This document shows positions 11,237-23,820 of a DNA stretch of 58,785 nt, piece after piece. The position numbers and the translations under genes are program-made. The stretch's first letter is position 1. Every line of letters begins with the position of its first letter. The notes below the pieces were generated by a model, which did not search any database, had not been told where the DNA came from, and saw only the letters and a list, made by a program, of their open reading frames with translations. The DNA comes from Chara braunii (Eukaryota; Streptophyta; Charophyceae; Charales; Characeae). The stretch is taken from the NCBI GenBank assembly GCA_003427395.1, contig BFEA01000241.1:595408-654192 (forward strand), read 5' to 3'.

Positions 11237-12200
11237 GACGAGTGGGGCTACGGCAACCGCGTCGTGGATGTGATCAAGCACATCTCGAAGATGTGAGCAG
11301 AAATGATGGTCGTGGGGACGTAATCCTCCATATCTTCTTTCGTTTATTTTACATGCTCGCTTCACACCGCAAGGCGCAGAGAGGTGACGTCTATACGTGT
11401 GTGTGTGCATGTGCATATGTGTGTGTGCGATCTTGTTGCCCGCTGTTTTGTTATATTTGGCTGTTCCCTTCCTCTTTTCTTTGCCTCTTTGCCTTTCGGC
11501 TATGTGCAAGTGGGTCGATATGACACACGGGGGTGGGGCCAGCCGCCGCTCAACCTACATCCACGTGGGCGGCCTTGTACGCAAAAGAGGTTCTTTATGA
11601 ACAGGGGGAGTCTTGTAAGGAAGAAGATATAGAAAAACGATTTTTTTTTCCCTTGTTTTCTTTCTGTTTTTTTTTTTCCCCGCTTTTCCGCTCTTATATC
11701 CTTGTGACGATATACATNGACGAGTGGGGCTACGGCAACCGCGTCGTCGATGTGATCAAGCACATCTCGAAGATGTGAGCAGAAATGATGGTCGCGGGGA
11801 CGTAATCCTCCATATCTTCTTTCGTTTATTTTACATGCTCGCTTCACACCGCAAGGCACAAAGAGTGTACGTCTATACGTGTGTGTGTGCATGTGCATAT
11901 GTGTGTGTGCGATCTTGTTGCCCACTGTTTTGTTATATTTGGCTGTTCCCTTCCTCTTTTCTTTGCCTCTTTGCCTTTTGGCTATGTGCAAGTGGGTCGA
12001 TATGACACACGGGGGTGGGGGCAGCCGCCGCTCAACCTACATCCACGTGGGCGGCCTTGTACGCAAAAGAGGTTCTTTATGAACAGGGGGAGTCTTGTAA
12101 GGAAGAAGATATAAAAAAACATTTTTTTTTTTCCTTGTTTTCTTTCTGTTTTTTTTTTTTTCTCGCTTTTGCGCTCTTATATCCTTGTGACGATATACAT
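11237..12200. repeat. About 482-bp tandem duplication joined at a single N
   Basis: Copy 1 (11237-11717) and copy 2 (11719-12200) are nearly identical, with a handful of substitutions and indels, and abut exactly at the lone N at 11718. Both start GACGAGTGGGGCTACGGCAA and end TTGTGACGATATACAT. The (GT)n tract near 11396 and the T-runs are shared. A single N at the join suggests an assembly patch, perhaps of two haplotypes, rather than a true tandem repeat. Confidence 0.85.
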
Positions 12201-12202
12201 AC

Positions 12203-12204
12203 GT

Positions 12205-12294
<90 letters not shown>
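12203..12294. repeat. Compound microsatellite (AC)n(AG)n
   Basis: About nine AC units followed by roughly 37 AG units. Open frames through it encode only RE or SL repeats and are not genes. Confidence 0.97.
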
Positions 12295-12297
<3 letters not shown>

Positions 12298-12658
12298 TGC
12301 GGATCATTTTTTGTGCCTGTCGTTGTTGCTTTTGAGGGTTTTTATCGTAGGGTTCAGGTTGAAATCTTTATTCGGGTGTGGTTCTATCTCTGCCCTTGTT
12401 TCCTTTCTCCTGCTGCATCTTTACGGAAGCCTCTGCGCGTCTTGAGTGTAAGTCGTGAGGTAGTGACGTCAGCAGTAATTGTTGAACAACATCTGTCTGA
12501 AATACACCTTAGCTGTGGGCGATCACCGGCTTCACGACGGTTCGTGTAATTACTCCGATTGCGTCTCCGACTTCACGAGAGCTAACAGGTGATAGCCGGT
12601 GTGAGTCCGTGATGATCAGGAGGAGGATGAAAACGACGACGACGACCATGATAAGATC

Positions 12659-15712
<3,054 letters not shown>

Positions 15713-16590
15713 CGACGGCAGATCTGGACGGTGATGATGAAATTCCCGGGACGCATCTAGGGACCCAATTGATCCGGCAACGTTGATGGCCCACGTCGTT
15801 ACAGGTTGACAGGGCTTGGAAGTGCCCGGCCATTGGAAAAATCAACCTGGCATAGAGATCTGGGGATGCTTTGGGGCGGGCATCCTAAGGCTTGGACCCC
15901 ACTGGCCGGAGGCTGGAAAAGGCACTTGGCCGCGAAAAGCTGCCCAACGTCGGTGGAAAGGAATTGGGACAACAGTCGAGATGAGATACCGACAACACCA
16001 AGAACAGCCATCAGGGGCTGAGGACACAGAAGCAGCTGCTCGGTATTTGGCATTATGCTAGGTTAGATTGGCTCAATTTCGTCTATAACTTTGTTTTTAA
16101 GCAGAATTTTTTAGGTTATAACCGTGTCTCACAGGGTATAATAATCGCTTGCTGATGTCAGGGTGTTTACATTACCAGTATTTCGTGGCTAGATTCACTA
16201 AGGAAGATTTCTGCGGAAAGATGAAATCCGTAGTTTTCTAGGCTGGCACAGACTCTGTCTGTCATCCACGGACCCGTAGTTTTCTAGGTAGGCTTAAACT
16301 ATGCTTGACGTTCTGCCTTTTGTATGTAGGGCACCACCATTCCTTGATTTACGTTGTTGTACGCTGTTGTCTCCCCGAAATTCGTACCACATCTGTTCCG
16401 GTGCGGACGCTGCCCTTAGTGTTTCGTTTTTAGAAAACACGTATTATTGAAGTACTTTAGGACTGAGAGGGAGGGATAATTGTCATCTCCGAGGTAGGGG
16501 AGTAAAATTGTCATTTTCTTCTCTCGTTTGTATTAGGTATTCTTGCCTTTTGATAAGTTGGTTTTCTTTATAGTCATTATAAGAATAGCC
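15713..16590. other. Gene-free stretch downstream of the kinase
   Basis: The kinase 3' UTR presumably starts here. 15889-15950 carries the GGAGGCTGGAAAAGGCAC motif of the GC-rich repeat family seen at 9995 and 18900. 16210-16290 has a short direct repeat (CCGTAGTTTTCTAGG twice). No other feature. Confidence 0.45.
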
Positions 16591-17965
16591 AGTACGAAGG
16601 AGCAAGGGGAACACCAATGGTAGGATGATACGAGAGACCCGGTGAAGAGGAAACTAGAGTTGTATCCACTGGGTGCCTGGTGGGAAACCCGTCTTGGCAA
16701 CAAAGGCTCTGTACAGGGTTCCGGATAGTGAGGATGTCATTGAGAGGGTATCCCTATGAAACCTGCACAGTCAATCCTCTGGACTCCAGAGTAATCAATG
16801 CTGGCAGGTGTTCTTTTTCCTTATGTTCACATTCATCACCCTGTATAGGGGACGCTGGACCCGTTTTCCAGCAGGTGACGCTCCCCACCAATAGATGGAG
16901 CCTCCCCTCTGGGTGCTAGTGGTGACTGCTCTTATCAGCATCACTAGCACTGCGAGGGCATGTGTATTTAAAAAAAAAAAAAAAGAAAACAGAAAAAAGA
17001 AAAAGGGTATCCCTACAGCTTATTCGTCTATCGACAGCGGCACTACGGGGGCAGTGTGAGTGCCATGGTCAGTGGTGGGAACGTTAGTCGAATGTAGTTA
17101 TTACAAGAGTAGGTAGCACGAGGGAGCAGTGGGAACACCAATGGTTGGGCGAAATGAGAGACCCGGTGAAGAGCAAACTAGAGTTGTATCCATTGGGTGC
17201 GTGGTGGGAAACCCGTCTAGGCAATGAAGGCTCTTTACAGTGTGATTGGACAGTGATGATGGGAGGGTAACCCTACAGCTTAGTCCTCCGGCCTAGCTCC
17301 TGGTCTTTGAGCTTATAGATAGTTTTAATTCCGGCAGCCAGGTGCCTCTGTTCTTGGTGGAGGTGCATTTAGTGTTGTTTTTCAGAATCGTTTCTACAGT
17401 GGTTTATGACTGGAAATAAAGGGAATCTGGTGATACGCGTGGAATTGCTAATTACTGTAGCGGCGCCACCTTGTCCAGTGAGAGTGTAACAAGGGGCGGT
17501 GGGAACGCTACTGGTCAGATGGCACGAGAGAACTGGTGAAGGGCAAACTTGAGTTGTACCCATTGCGATCGCTATATCAAGANGGTCCAAGGGTGCGTGG
17601 TGGGAAACCCGTCATGGCAGCTCAGGCTCATTACAGGGTGCTGGGACAGTGTGGGTGAAAGGATAGCTCGCCACAGCGGGTCATGAGCGTGAAAACAAGG
17701 CAATCCTTACTATAAGTTCAGGGTGAAACCCACGGAATTACTAATAGCGGCGCCTTTCTGAGCGGTGGGAGGGTATCAAGAGGCAGTGGGAACGCTATTG
17801 GTTAGGTGCTACGAGAGAACCGATGTGGAGCAAACTTGAACTGTACCCATTGTGTCCGCAAAAAACGAAGGTCCAAGGGTGCGTGGCGGGAAACCCGTCA
17901 TGGCAGATCAGGCTCCTTACAGGGTGATGGAGCAGTGAGGGTAACAGGGTCGTCCCTGTAGCTGT
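16591..17965. repeat. Four diverged copies of a ~180-bp unit
   Basis: Copies start near 16591, 17112, 17481 and 17769. Each has, in order, GGGAACACCAATGG (or GGGAACGCTAYTGG), an ACGAGAGAMCYGGTGAAGAG-like block, CTAGAGTTGTAYCCATTG, GGGTGCGTGGTGGGAAACCC, and a GGCTC.TTACAGGGTG block. Spacing is uneven (about 520, 370 and 290 bp). The palindromic CCATTGGGTG and GGGAAACCC elements are kept between copies while the flanks differ. No shared reading frame is seen. Possibly a non-coding RNA-like repeat or a decayed mobile element; I recognise no family. Confidence 0.75.
16849..16998 (+). mobile_element. SINE-like poly(A) repeat, copy b
   Basis: GGGGACGCTGGACCCGTTTT (16850-16869) and GCTCCCCACCAATAGATGGA (16880-16899), then a 70-bp segment with CACTAGCACTGCGAGGG, then A14 and an A-rich tail. 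It lies between copies 1 and 2 of the 180-bp repeat and accounts for part of their wider spacing. Confidence 0.7.
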
Positions 17966-18206
17966 GAGAGGACCAGTGTCGGCGCAGTCAATGAACTGCT
18001 TTGTTTTTGGAGATTGGTTGGTCCTAAGGGTTGCATTTCGTTTTTGAAAATCGATTGGCAATAGTTATTGCAGACTTGCAGATGGAAATTGGCCCGTAGT
18101 TAAGGGCTAGAGTGTAGACTGGTTGAGTATTTGGCATCGTTGTTAGGTCTTCCAGTGGAATTTCTTTCAGGAGATTTAGGTGAGTCGCAGATAGACTCCC
18201 ACGAAG
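17966..18206. other. Short unannotated stretch
   Basis: Unique-looking sequence between the four-copy repeat and the next SINE-like copy. No gene seen. Confidence 0.4.
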
Positions 18207-18510
18207 CGAAGTCGGGTAATGCTCCTGGACATGAATGTCTGTAGGATCATGGATAGAGAGATAGCTTGTCCATTTATGTCTTTTGGTAGATTTCAATTGT
18301 CTATTTTTCTCCCTTCCTTCAGAAATGGCAAGACTGTTGATAGGAGCATGGGACTCTGGACTCGGTTTCCAGTTAGCCTCTCTGAGGCTTGTTTCTCCTT
18401 TCCGGGTTGAGATGTGGAGGGATTCCCGGCCTCCTTTTGCCTTTATAATGAAANTATGCTATTTCTTCAAAAAAAAAAGAAAATTAAGAAGAAGAAGAAG
18501 AAAGGAATTG
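18207..18510 (+). mobile_element. SINE-like poly(A) repeat, diverged copy c
   Basis: An upstream AAGTCGGGTAATGCTCCTGG module, then GGGACTCTGGACTCGGTTTC (18350-18369), and an A-rich tail from about 18470 that degrades into AAGAAGAAG. The CCACCAATAGATGG block is eroded. Confidence 0.5.
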
Positions 18511-18960
18511 GCACGTTTCGAAGCGACCCCACCCCCGACATCTGGCAGGCCTTTGGAAAAGGCCAGGCTTGGCGCATTAGGAAACCTGAGAGGGGCTCCT
18601 CCCGAAAAGGAAAGTACGGATGGCCCATTTGGACGATTCAAGCGATGCGTTTCGGCCTGGTCCAGCCTGAAGTCCGCGATGGCCGTCAACTGCGCCACAC
18701 CTTGCCAGCCCAACGGTTGGCACTTTACCCTCCCTACCCTGCTGGAGGCCGTTTTGGAAAAGGACTGCCGGTTTCTGGCTGAGACTTTTCTAGCCGCCAG
18801 CCATGTAGAGACACGGCCAACAGTGTTTCCAGAATGGCAGTGGGGTCTGAAACCGACATTGGCATACCTCAAAAAAACTTCCTGGCGGCCCAGTGGGTTC
18901 GAAATCGGCCTTCCATGCCAAAACTTTTCCAGCCGCCGGCCAGTGGGGTCCAAGCCTAAG
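18511..18960. repeat. GC-rich repeat, copy B
   Basis: 18690-18950 is colinear with 10225-10480: CTCCCTACCCTGCTGGAGGC, an AGCCATGTAGAGACACGGCC block, AACTTCCTGGCGGCCCAGTG, and a terminal TTCCAGCCGCCGGCCAGTGG. The 247-codon open frame across it (18283-19026) spans two repeat families and is not a gene. Confidence 0.65.
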
Positions 18961-19330
18961 GGACAGCTGCCGGATGCTGTCAGGACTAGGCTGGCCAGAG
19001 CTGGGGCGCGTAGTGTTGCCCTGTGACTTAGCAGGCCGGAAGTGTGAGGATGGAAGAGCTTGGCAGAGAAGAGGACAACCTGGCCGTCTTGTGGCCACTG
19101 ACGTGGACAACTGGTATGAGGACAACAGTGCCAGCTTCTATGAGACTTTAGACAGACGGCACGTGAGAGCACAAACATTGGAAAAGCTGTATCTGTCACT
19201 CATCTATGAACTCGGAGACCTCCTGCTGCCGGCCCTGCCCGGAGAACAGCGCTTGGACCAATTGACTGGGACCAATTGACTGGGATCCCCACTCATTCAG
19301 GGGCCCATCTGGTGTGAATACGAGGACGGG
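18961..19330. other. Unannotated stretch
   Basis: No gene family recognised. A short direct repeat (TTGGACCAATTGACTGGGA) sits at about 19254-19285. A GGGCCCATC...GTGAATRYGACGAYGGGT segment at 19300-19333 recurs at 19717-19746. Confidence 0.4.
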
Positions 19331-19334
19331 TAAA

Positions 19335-19336
<2 letters not shown>

Positions 19337-19372
<36 letters not shown>

Positions 19373-19377
19373 TGGTT

Positions 19378-19416
<39 letters not shown>

Positions 19417-19480
19417 GAGAAACCGCTCCATCTATTGGTGGGGAGCATCACCTGCTGGAAACTGGGTCCAGCATCCCTTA
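19337..19480 (-). mobile_element. SINE-like poly(A) repeat, minus-strand copy d
   Basis: Two long T-runs (19337-19371 and 19380-19415), then CCGCTCCATCTATTGGTGGG and CTGGAAACTGGGTCCAGCAT, the reverse complement of the family core. A further partial core (CTGGAAACCGGGTCCAGCGT) lies at about 19527-19547. Confidence 0.7.
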
Positions 19481-19784
19481 AATACCTCATTATAAAACAG
19501 TCATTATTGAAGTGACGCCGTTGTGCTGGAAACCGGGTCCAGCGTCCCTTATCCAATCTACTCTTCCAAACCTATCCTGCAGCAGGATCGGGCATTGGGG
19601 GGGTAACCACTGGGGGGCACCAGTGGGGTCTCCCTCCATCCCTAGCCTCTGCCCTCCACCAACTGTCCTCCGGGCGCCAATTCCCGTAGTAACAGTAACA
19701 ATAATTATGGCTCAAGGGCCCATCCAGGGTGAATGTGACGATGGGTGAATCCCGTAGTAACAGTAATTTTGGCTCTTGTATAAT
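19481..19784. other. Short stretch between SINE-like copies
   Basis: Holds the partial SINE core near 19527 and the GGGCCCATC...GATGGGTGAAT duplicate; CCCGTAGTAACAGTAA occurs twice (19683 and 19750). No gene. Confidence 0.4.
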
Positions 19785-19945
19785 GTTGTAAAGGGACTCT
19801 GGACCCAATTTCCAGCAGGTGCAGCTCCGCACCAATGGAACGGAGCCATCCAACAACTGGGCTTGCAGAAGGGGTGTCTGCTCCTATCACACCCATTCTA
19901 CACCCGTAGTCTACGTTTTCTCCAAAAAAAAAAAGAAAAAAAAAA
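19785..19945 (+). mobile_element. SINE-like poly(A) repeat, diverged copy e
   Basis: GGGACTCTGGACCCAATTTC followed by CAGCAGGTGCAGCTCCGCAC and an A-rich tail from about 19924. Confidence 0.55.
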
Positions 19946-20072
19946 GAAGGAAGGAGAATAGGACAGCTTTCGTGGATTTTGGATTGATCCCTCAGATAAC
20001 CCTTAGGTCTTCAGGTATTCTAATGACTGTTAAGGATTCTAGACTGTGAATAGCTGCTAGAATTAAACCACA

Positions 20073-20135
20073 ATATCTTTCTCGGCCTTTTGGCTAAGAT
20101 CAAGTGTAGTATCTGTTCTGATCAGTTTAACATCT
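20073..20135 (+). pseudogene. U2 snRNA, 5' part (interrupted)
   Basis: ATATCTTTCTCGGCCTTTTG followed by GCTAAGATCAAGTGTAGTAT and CTGTTCTGATCAGTTTAACATC matches the first ~62 nt of the highly conserved U2 snRNA, including the branch-site-pairing GTAGTA. It breaks off into a T-run. The missing middle part is found at 30721-30763 and overlaps this part by a 14-bp direct repeat. It is therefore one U2 copy split by an insertion. I saw no clear plant upstream sequence element, so this copy may have been a retrocopy rather than an active gene. Confidence 0.9.
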
Positions 20136-20989
20136 TTTTTTTTAATTAAAACCAACCACTTTATTAAACTTGTTTCGACGAGGCCGGGGACCTCACAATT
20201 CAACCCGGATAAAAGTACTGACAGCATCAGCCAGCTTAGCTTAGGCTTCAGATGGGTATTTAAAACTAGGAACAGTTCCGGTCCCAGGGACTTCTGTCCT
20301 GATATACCCACTCTGAGCAAAAAATATAACTATTGCCACCAAGGCCTTCAAAGCCCAACAATCGAAAAAAGGTTCACAGACCCTAAGACCAACTTAAAAT
20401 AAAGGGAAGAAGAAATAAAAGGAAGATAATCAATCCTGGACCAGGGGCAAGGTCCCACTTGCACGGGTTAAGAGATTGTGGCCGTCGATCTTTGCTATCT
20501 ACGGTCAGTATCGCTTAATTCGTGTAAGTGGGACCTAGCCCCAGGGGTATCTAAGCCTCCCCCTTCCTGTCCTATGTCCCTCTCTATATCTAGTCCCCTA
20601 TCCATCTACACTTCTGTTGTTTTTTTGCCCTCTATCCTCGATGGTCTGTTCTTCTGCACTCACTCCTCTATCTTTCCCTCTGCCTGTCTCCTGTGACTGC
20701 CCCGATTTCCTGCTGAACGAGTGCTCAGGTCCTTATTGCTATATACCATCTACCTTGACCCTCTTTCAAATCAATCACCTAACACCACTCTCCCCATTTC
20801 TATCTTCGTCACTTTTCCGTCTATCCCCCATGTGTCCTCAAACCATTTGATCCCTGCTTCCCTGTTCCCTCCCTTGCTGACCTTTCTCCTCCAATCTGCC
20901 AACACTGATCGTCTCAGTAGCTGAGTGAAGGTTCTTCTCATCTGTTTATTCTTCCATTCCTCCCCCCTGAACACTCTGTTTTTTTTTTT

Positions 20990-21014
20990 NNNNNNNNNNN
21001 NNNNNNNNNNNNNN
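20990..21014. other. Assembly gap (25 N) within a poly(T) tract
   Basis: N run bounded by T on both sides; the true tract length is unknown. Confidence 0.99.
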
Positions 21015-21172
21015 TTTTTTTTTTTTCCCTTGTTTTTTAAGAAACAGCCCGAACATCTGTTAGGGGTGCTGATATGATCAGACACCACTAGCAGTGTCGG
21101 GATGGCTCCATCTATTAGTGGGGAGCAACACCTGCTGGAAATCGGGTCCAGTGTCCCTGTGAAGTACATTTA
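21015..21172 (-). mobile_element. SINE-like poly(A) repeat, minus-strand copy f
   Basis: T-run, then the reverse complement of the family: ACACCACTAGCAGTGTCGGG (shared with copy b), GGCTCCATCTATTAGTGGGG and CTGGAAATCGGGTCCAGTGT. It lies within the 3' part of the U2-inserted LINE complex. Confidence 0.75.
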
Positions 21173-21244
21173 AGATGCAATTATACAGTTTAGTGTGGAC
21201 CAATGCATGTCAAGTACGAGAACAATAGGCTCGTGAGAGGTTAG

Positions 21245-21875
21245 TAAGCCTGTAATCTGTACTAACTATCAATTGTGATGTAGTTTACAGTGTGAACCCT
21301 GTCAGCTCTTGAGATGTCTATGCCTGTGTATGTTCTATAGAGTTATGCAGGTCGAAGAACATAGTTGCCTGAGCTGCTGGCATGTTTGGCTGTTTAGGGT
21401 AAGTGATAGTATAAACTAATATCATGGATGCTAACACGAAAGGTGATCACCGATTCTACTGGTAATCCGTACTAACTATCGATTGTAATGTAGTTTACAG
21501 TGTGAACCCTGTCAGCTCTGAAACCATTAAAATTGTGGAAGGCTTAGTATGCATGTGGGGGAGGTGTGCTGTATTCTGCTGTATTCTGCGCAACCTCCTC
21601 ATTGTTACCTGGGGCTGTGGTTATTTGTCTTGCTAGAGCGGGACTCCATTGTCCCATGGGGCTGCTAGTATCCCCCCTCCCAATCTTGGAGCTCCCATTA
21701 TCTATTAACCCAGCCCTATTCAGCAGCCCCCTTTACTATCCATTAATATTTATGTATTTGATGCCACATGCTGATGTGTCTATGCCTGTATATGTTCTAT
21801 AGAGTTATGCAGGTCGAAAACATAGTTGCCTGAGCTGCTGGCATGTTTGGCTGTCTAAGGTAAGTGATTGCTCAG
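21245..21875. repeat. Interleaved direct repeats in the LINE 3' region
   Basis: Block X (TGTAGTTTACAGTGTGAACC with flanks) occurs at 21250-21312 and 21465-21526. Block Y (GAGTTATGCAGGTCGAA... AGCTGCTGGCATGTTTGGCT) occurs at 21318-21400 and 21777-21860. Non-coding; probably LINE 3' UTR duplications. Confidence 0.7.
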
Positions 21876-22096
21876 CTTTCGCTCTCCTGCTGACGAAGTT
21901 CCTTTCTCTTGACCCTGCCTTTCCTGATAGTATGGCCTGGGAGACCCGTCCTTGACCGGCAGAAGGGGGGGAGAGGGTGGTGTGTACGGGGGGTGCGAGA
22001 TGGGCATGATGGGCATGATCGGCTTGGCTGGGTGGTCAGGGAGTCACAGGGGCGGGTGAGGCGGATTGAAGGCGTATGTAAGAACAGAGACGGGGG

Positions 22097-23496
22097 CTAA
22101 GTGGGGTGTTCACCTGGGCTCTCATTGGATACAAGGATGAAGTTTGTCGGTAGATGGTCCACCCGAAAGTGAGTTTGTGGTAAGCGTTCCCACTGTCTCT
22201 CTGTTGTTGACCAAGGTTGCCATTGCAGGTGAGCATTGTGGTCCAGGCTGCATAGCCAGTTTCTTTTGTCCGTCCATGTGCGATTGAAGTTGTCAATCAA
22301 GTCCTGTTTTTTAACTGCATCCGATTCTTTCTTTAGCATTTCCCGCAGTTCGTTATGGGCGTGCTGAGTGTTGGTTGTGATGATGTCTATTACTGCTATT
22401 CGTGCCTGCATGACTCCGAACGTGTGTTGGTTCCTTTGGTACGAGCATTGCATTCTCCAGGCCTGCATGAGGACTGTCAGTCTGGTGTAGGAGAAGAGAT
22501 TGGCCATGAAGGGTGACCATGCCTTTCCGCTGTGGGCAAGGTCGCCCAGCAATAGTGTGCGGATATTCCAGGGCAGGTGCTCGTCCGTCAGGTAGTGCCA
22601 AGCGGCATCCCACCAGCTCCATAGCTGGGAGACCATCGGGCACTCGAGCAAACAGTGCTCGAGTGTGGCCCTCTTCCGAGGGAGGGAGTGGGTACAGTAT
22701 GTGCATATAGGGGAGAGCACCCCCTTCTCCTCAAGGTCAGTTCTCACTGTTAGCCAGTCCGGTGTTGGCAAACATCTATGGATAATCTGCCACTGCAGGG
22801 CTCTATGGTTTGTCGGTTTGATACTTGCATAATAAGACCATTTAAGGTCTTGAAGGTCCTGTCTTGTCAGGGGGGAGTCTCTCTCCCATCTCCTGATAAT
22901 ACAGTCCATGACCTGGACATGTTTACGGCCCCTCCTATATCTGTTTTTAACGGTGTATTGCCAAAAGGGCATAGGGTGTAAGTCCCGCCCTCTCCAATCC
23001 CATTCTGTCAGGTCGAACGGCAGTAGGAGGAGGGGGGTGGAGGGTTCATACAGGAAGAGACCTTAGGATCATCCACCACCTTCATCCTGATGAGCGGGGG
23101 GAGCGAGCAGACCTTGTCCTGGTCTTCAACTCTTTGCAGTTTGGACCATCGCTCACCTGGATTCGCTGGACAGTATGCAAGTAGATTGGCTTCGGTGGCC
23201 CCTACCCTTTCTACTTTGTAGACCGTCATGGGAAGGGGCAGGGCGTCCACTGTTGTAACCCAATCGTTAGTATTGATTGTTGGTCCGGCCTTGAGGGTGC
23301 GGATCCAGGCAAGTGGAATCACTTCTTGGATCTCTTGCAGGCCTTGAGCCATGTTCTTGATCAGGCCCATTTTCCTTTTAAGTGTTTCGACCGTTGCCCA
23401 ATTGCCCGTTTGTGTATCCCACAAGTCCCCTATTGTATATATTTCCTTCTTTACCCAGTTCAGCCATTTGGATTTGCCATGTAGGGAGAAGGGCAC
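22097..23496 (-). pseudogene. Second LINE: ORF2 C-terminal half (frameshifted)
   Basis: Two minus-strand frames join: 23496-23008 (KSKWLNWVKKEIYTIGDLW onward) and, after a shift, 22972-22097. The latter carries the LINE C-terminal zinc motif CTYCTHSLPRKRATLEHCLLEC followed by LWSWWDAAW, preceded by HRALQWQIIHRCLP. RT and endonuclease are absent, so the copy is strongly 5'-truncated. The sequence differs from the surrounding LINE, whose own zinc motif (CSRCNWAFESTVHLWW) lies at about 24050-24010, so this is a distinct element nested at its 3' end. A 270-bp inverted copy of its 5' end is attached (23551-23820). Confidence 0.85.
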
Positions 23497-23820
23497 ACCT
23501 GCTCTTCTCCCTACGCGGCAAATCCAAATGGCTGAACTGGGTAAGGAAGGGTGCCCTTCTCCCTACGTGGCAAATCCAAATGGCTGAACTGGGTAAAGAA
23601 GGAAATATATATAATAGGGGACTTGTGGGATAAACAAACAGGCAATTGGGCAACGGTCGAAACACTTAAAAGGAAAATGGGTCTGATCAAGAACATGGCT
23701 CAAGGCTTGCAAGAGATCCAAGAAGCGATTCCGCTTGCCTGGATCCGCACCCTCAAGGCCGGACCAACAATCAATACTAACGATTGGGTTACAACAGTGG
23801 ACGCCCTGCCCCTTCCCATG
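23227..23820. repeat. Inverted duplication of the nested LINE's 5' end
   Basis: Arms 23227-23496 (minus-strand sense) and 23551-23820 (plus-strand sense) are about 96% identical and face each other across 54 nt. The spacer holds a third, partial copy in plus orientation (GGCAAATCCAAATGGCTGAA occurs at 23519 and 23570 and inverted at 23461-23480). Both arms encode KSKWLNWVKKEIY... The right arm ends exactly where the outer LINE resumes (23821). This resembles 5' inversion by twin priming, but with duplication. Confidence 0.85.

Noticed and set aside
12077-12335. Ser/Leu- or Arg/Glu-repeat open frames
   Set aside because: Translation of the (AG)n microsatellite; the same applies at 31000 and 56240.
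18283-19026. 247-codon plus-strand open frame
   Set aside because: Spans a poly(A) repeat and a GC-rich repeat that is not open in the other copy at 10225.
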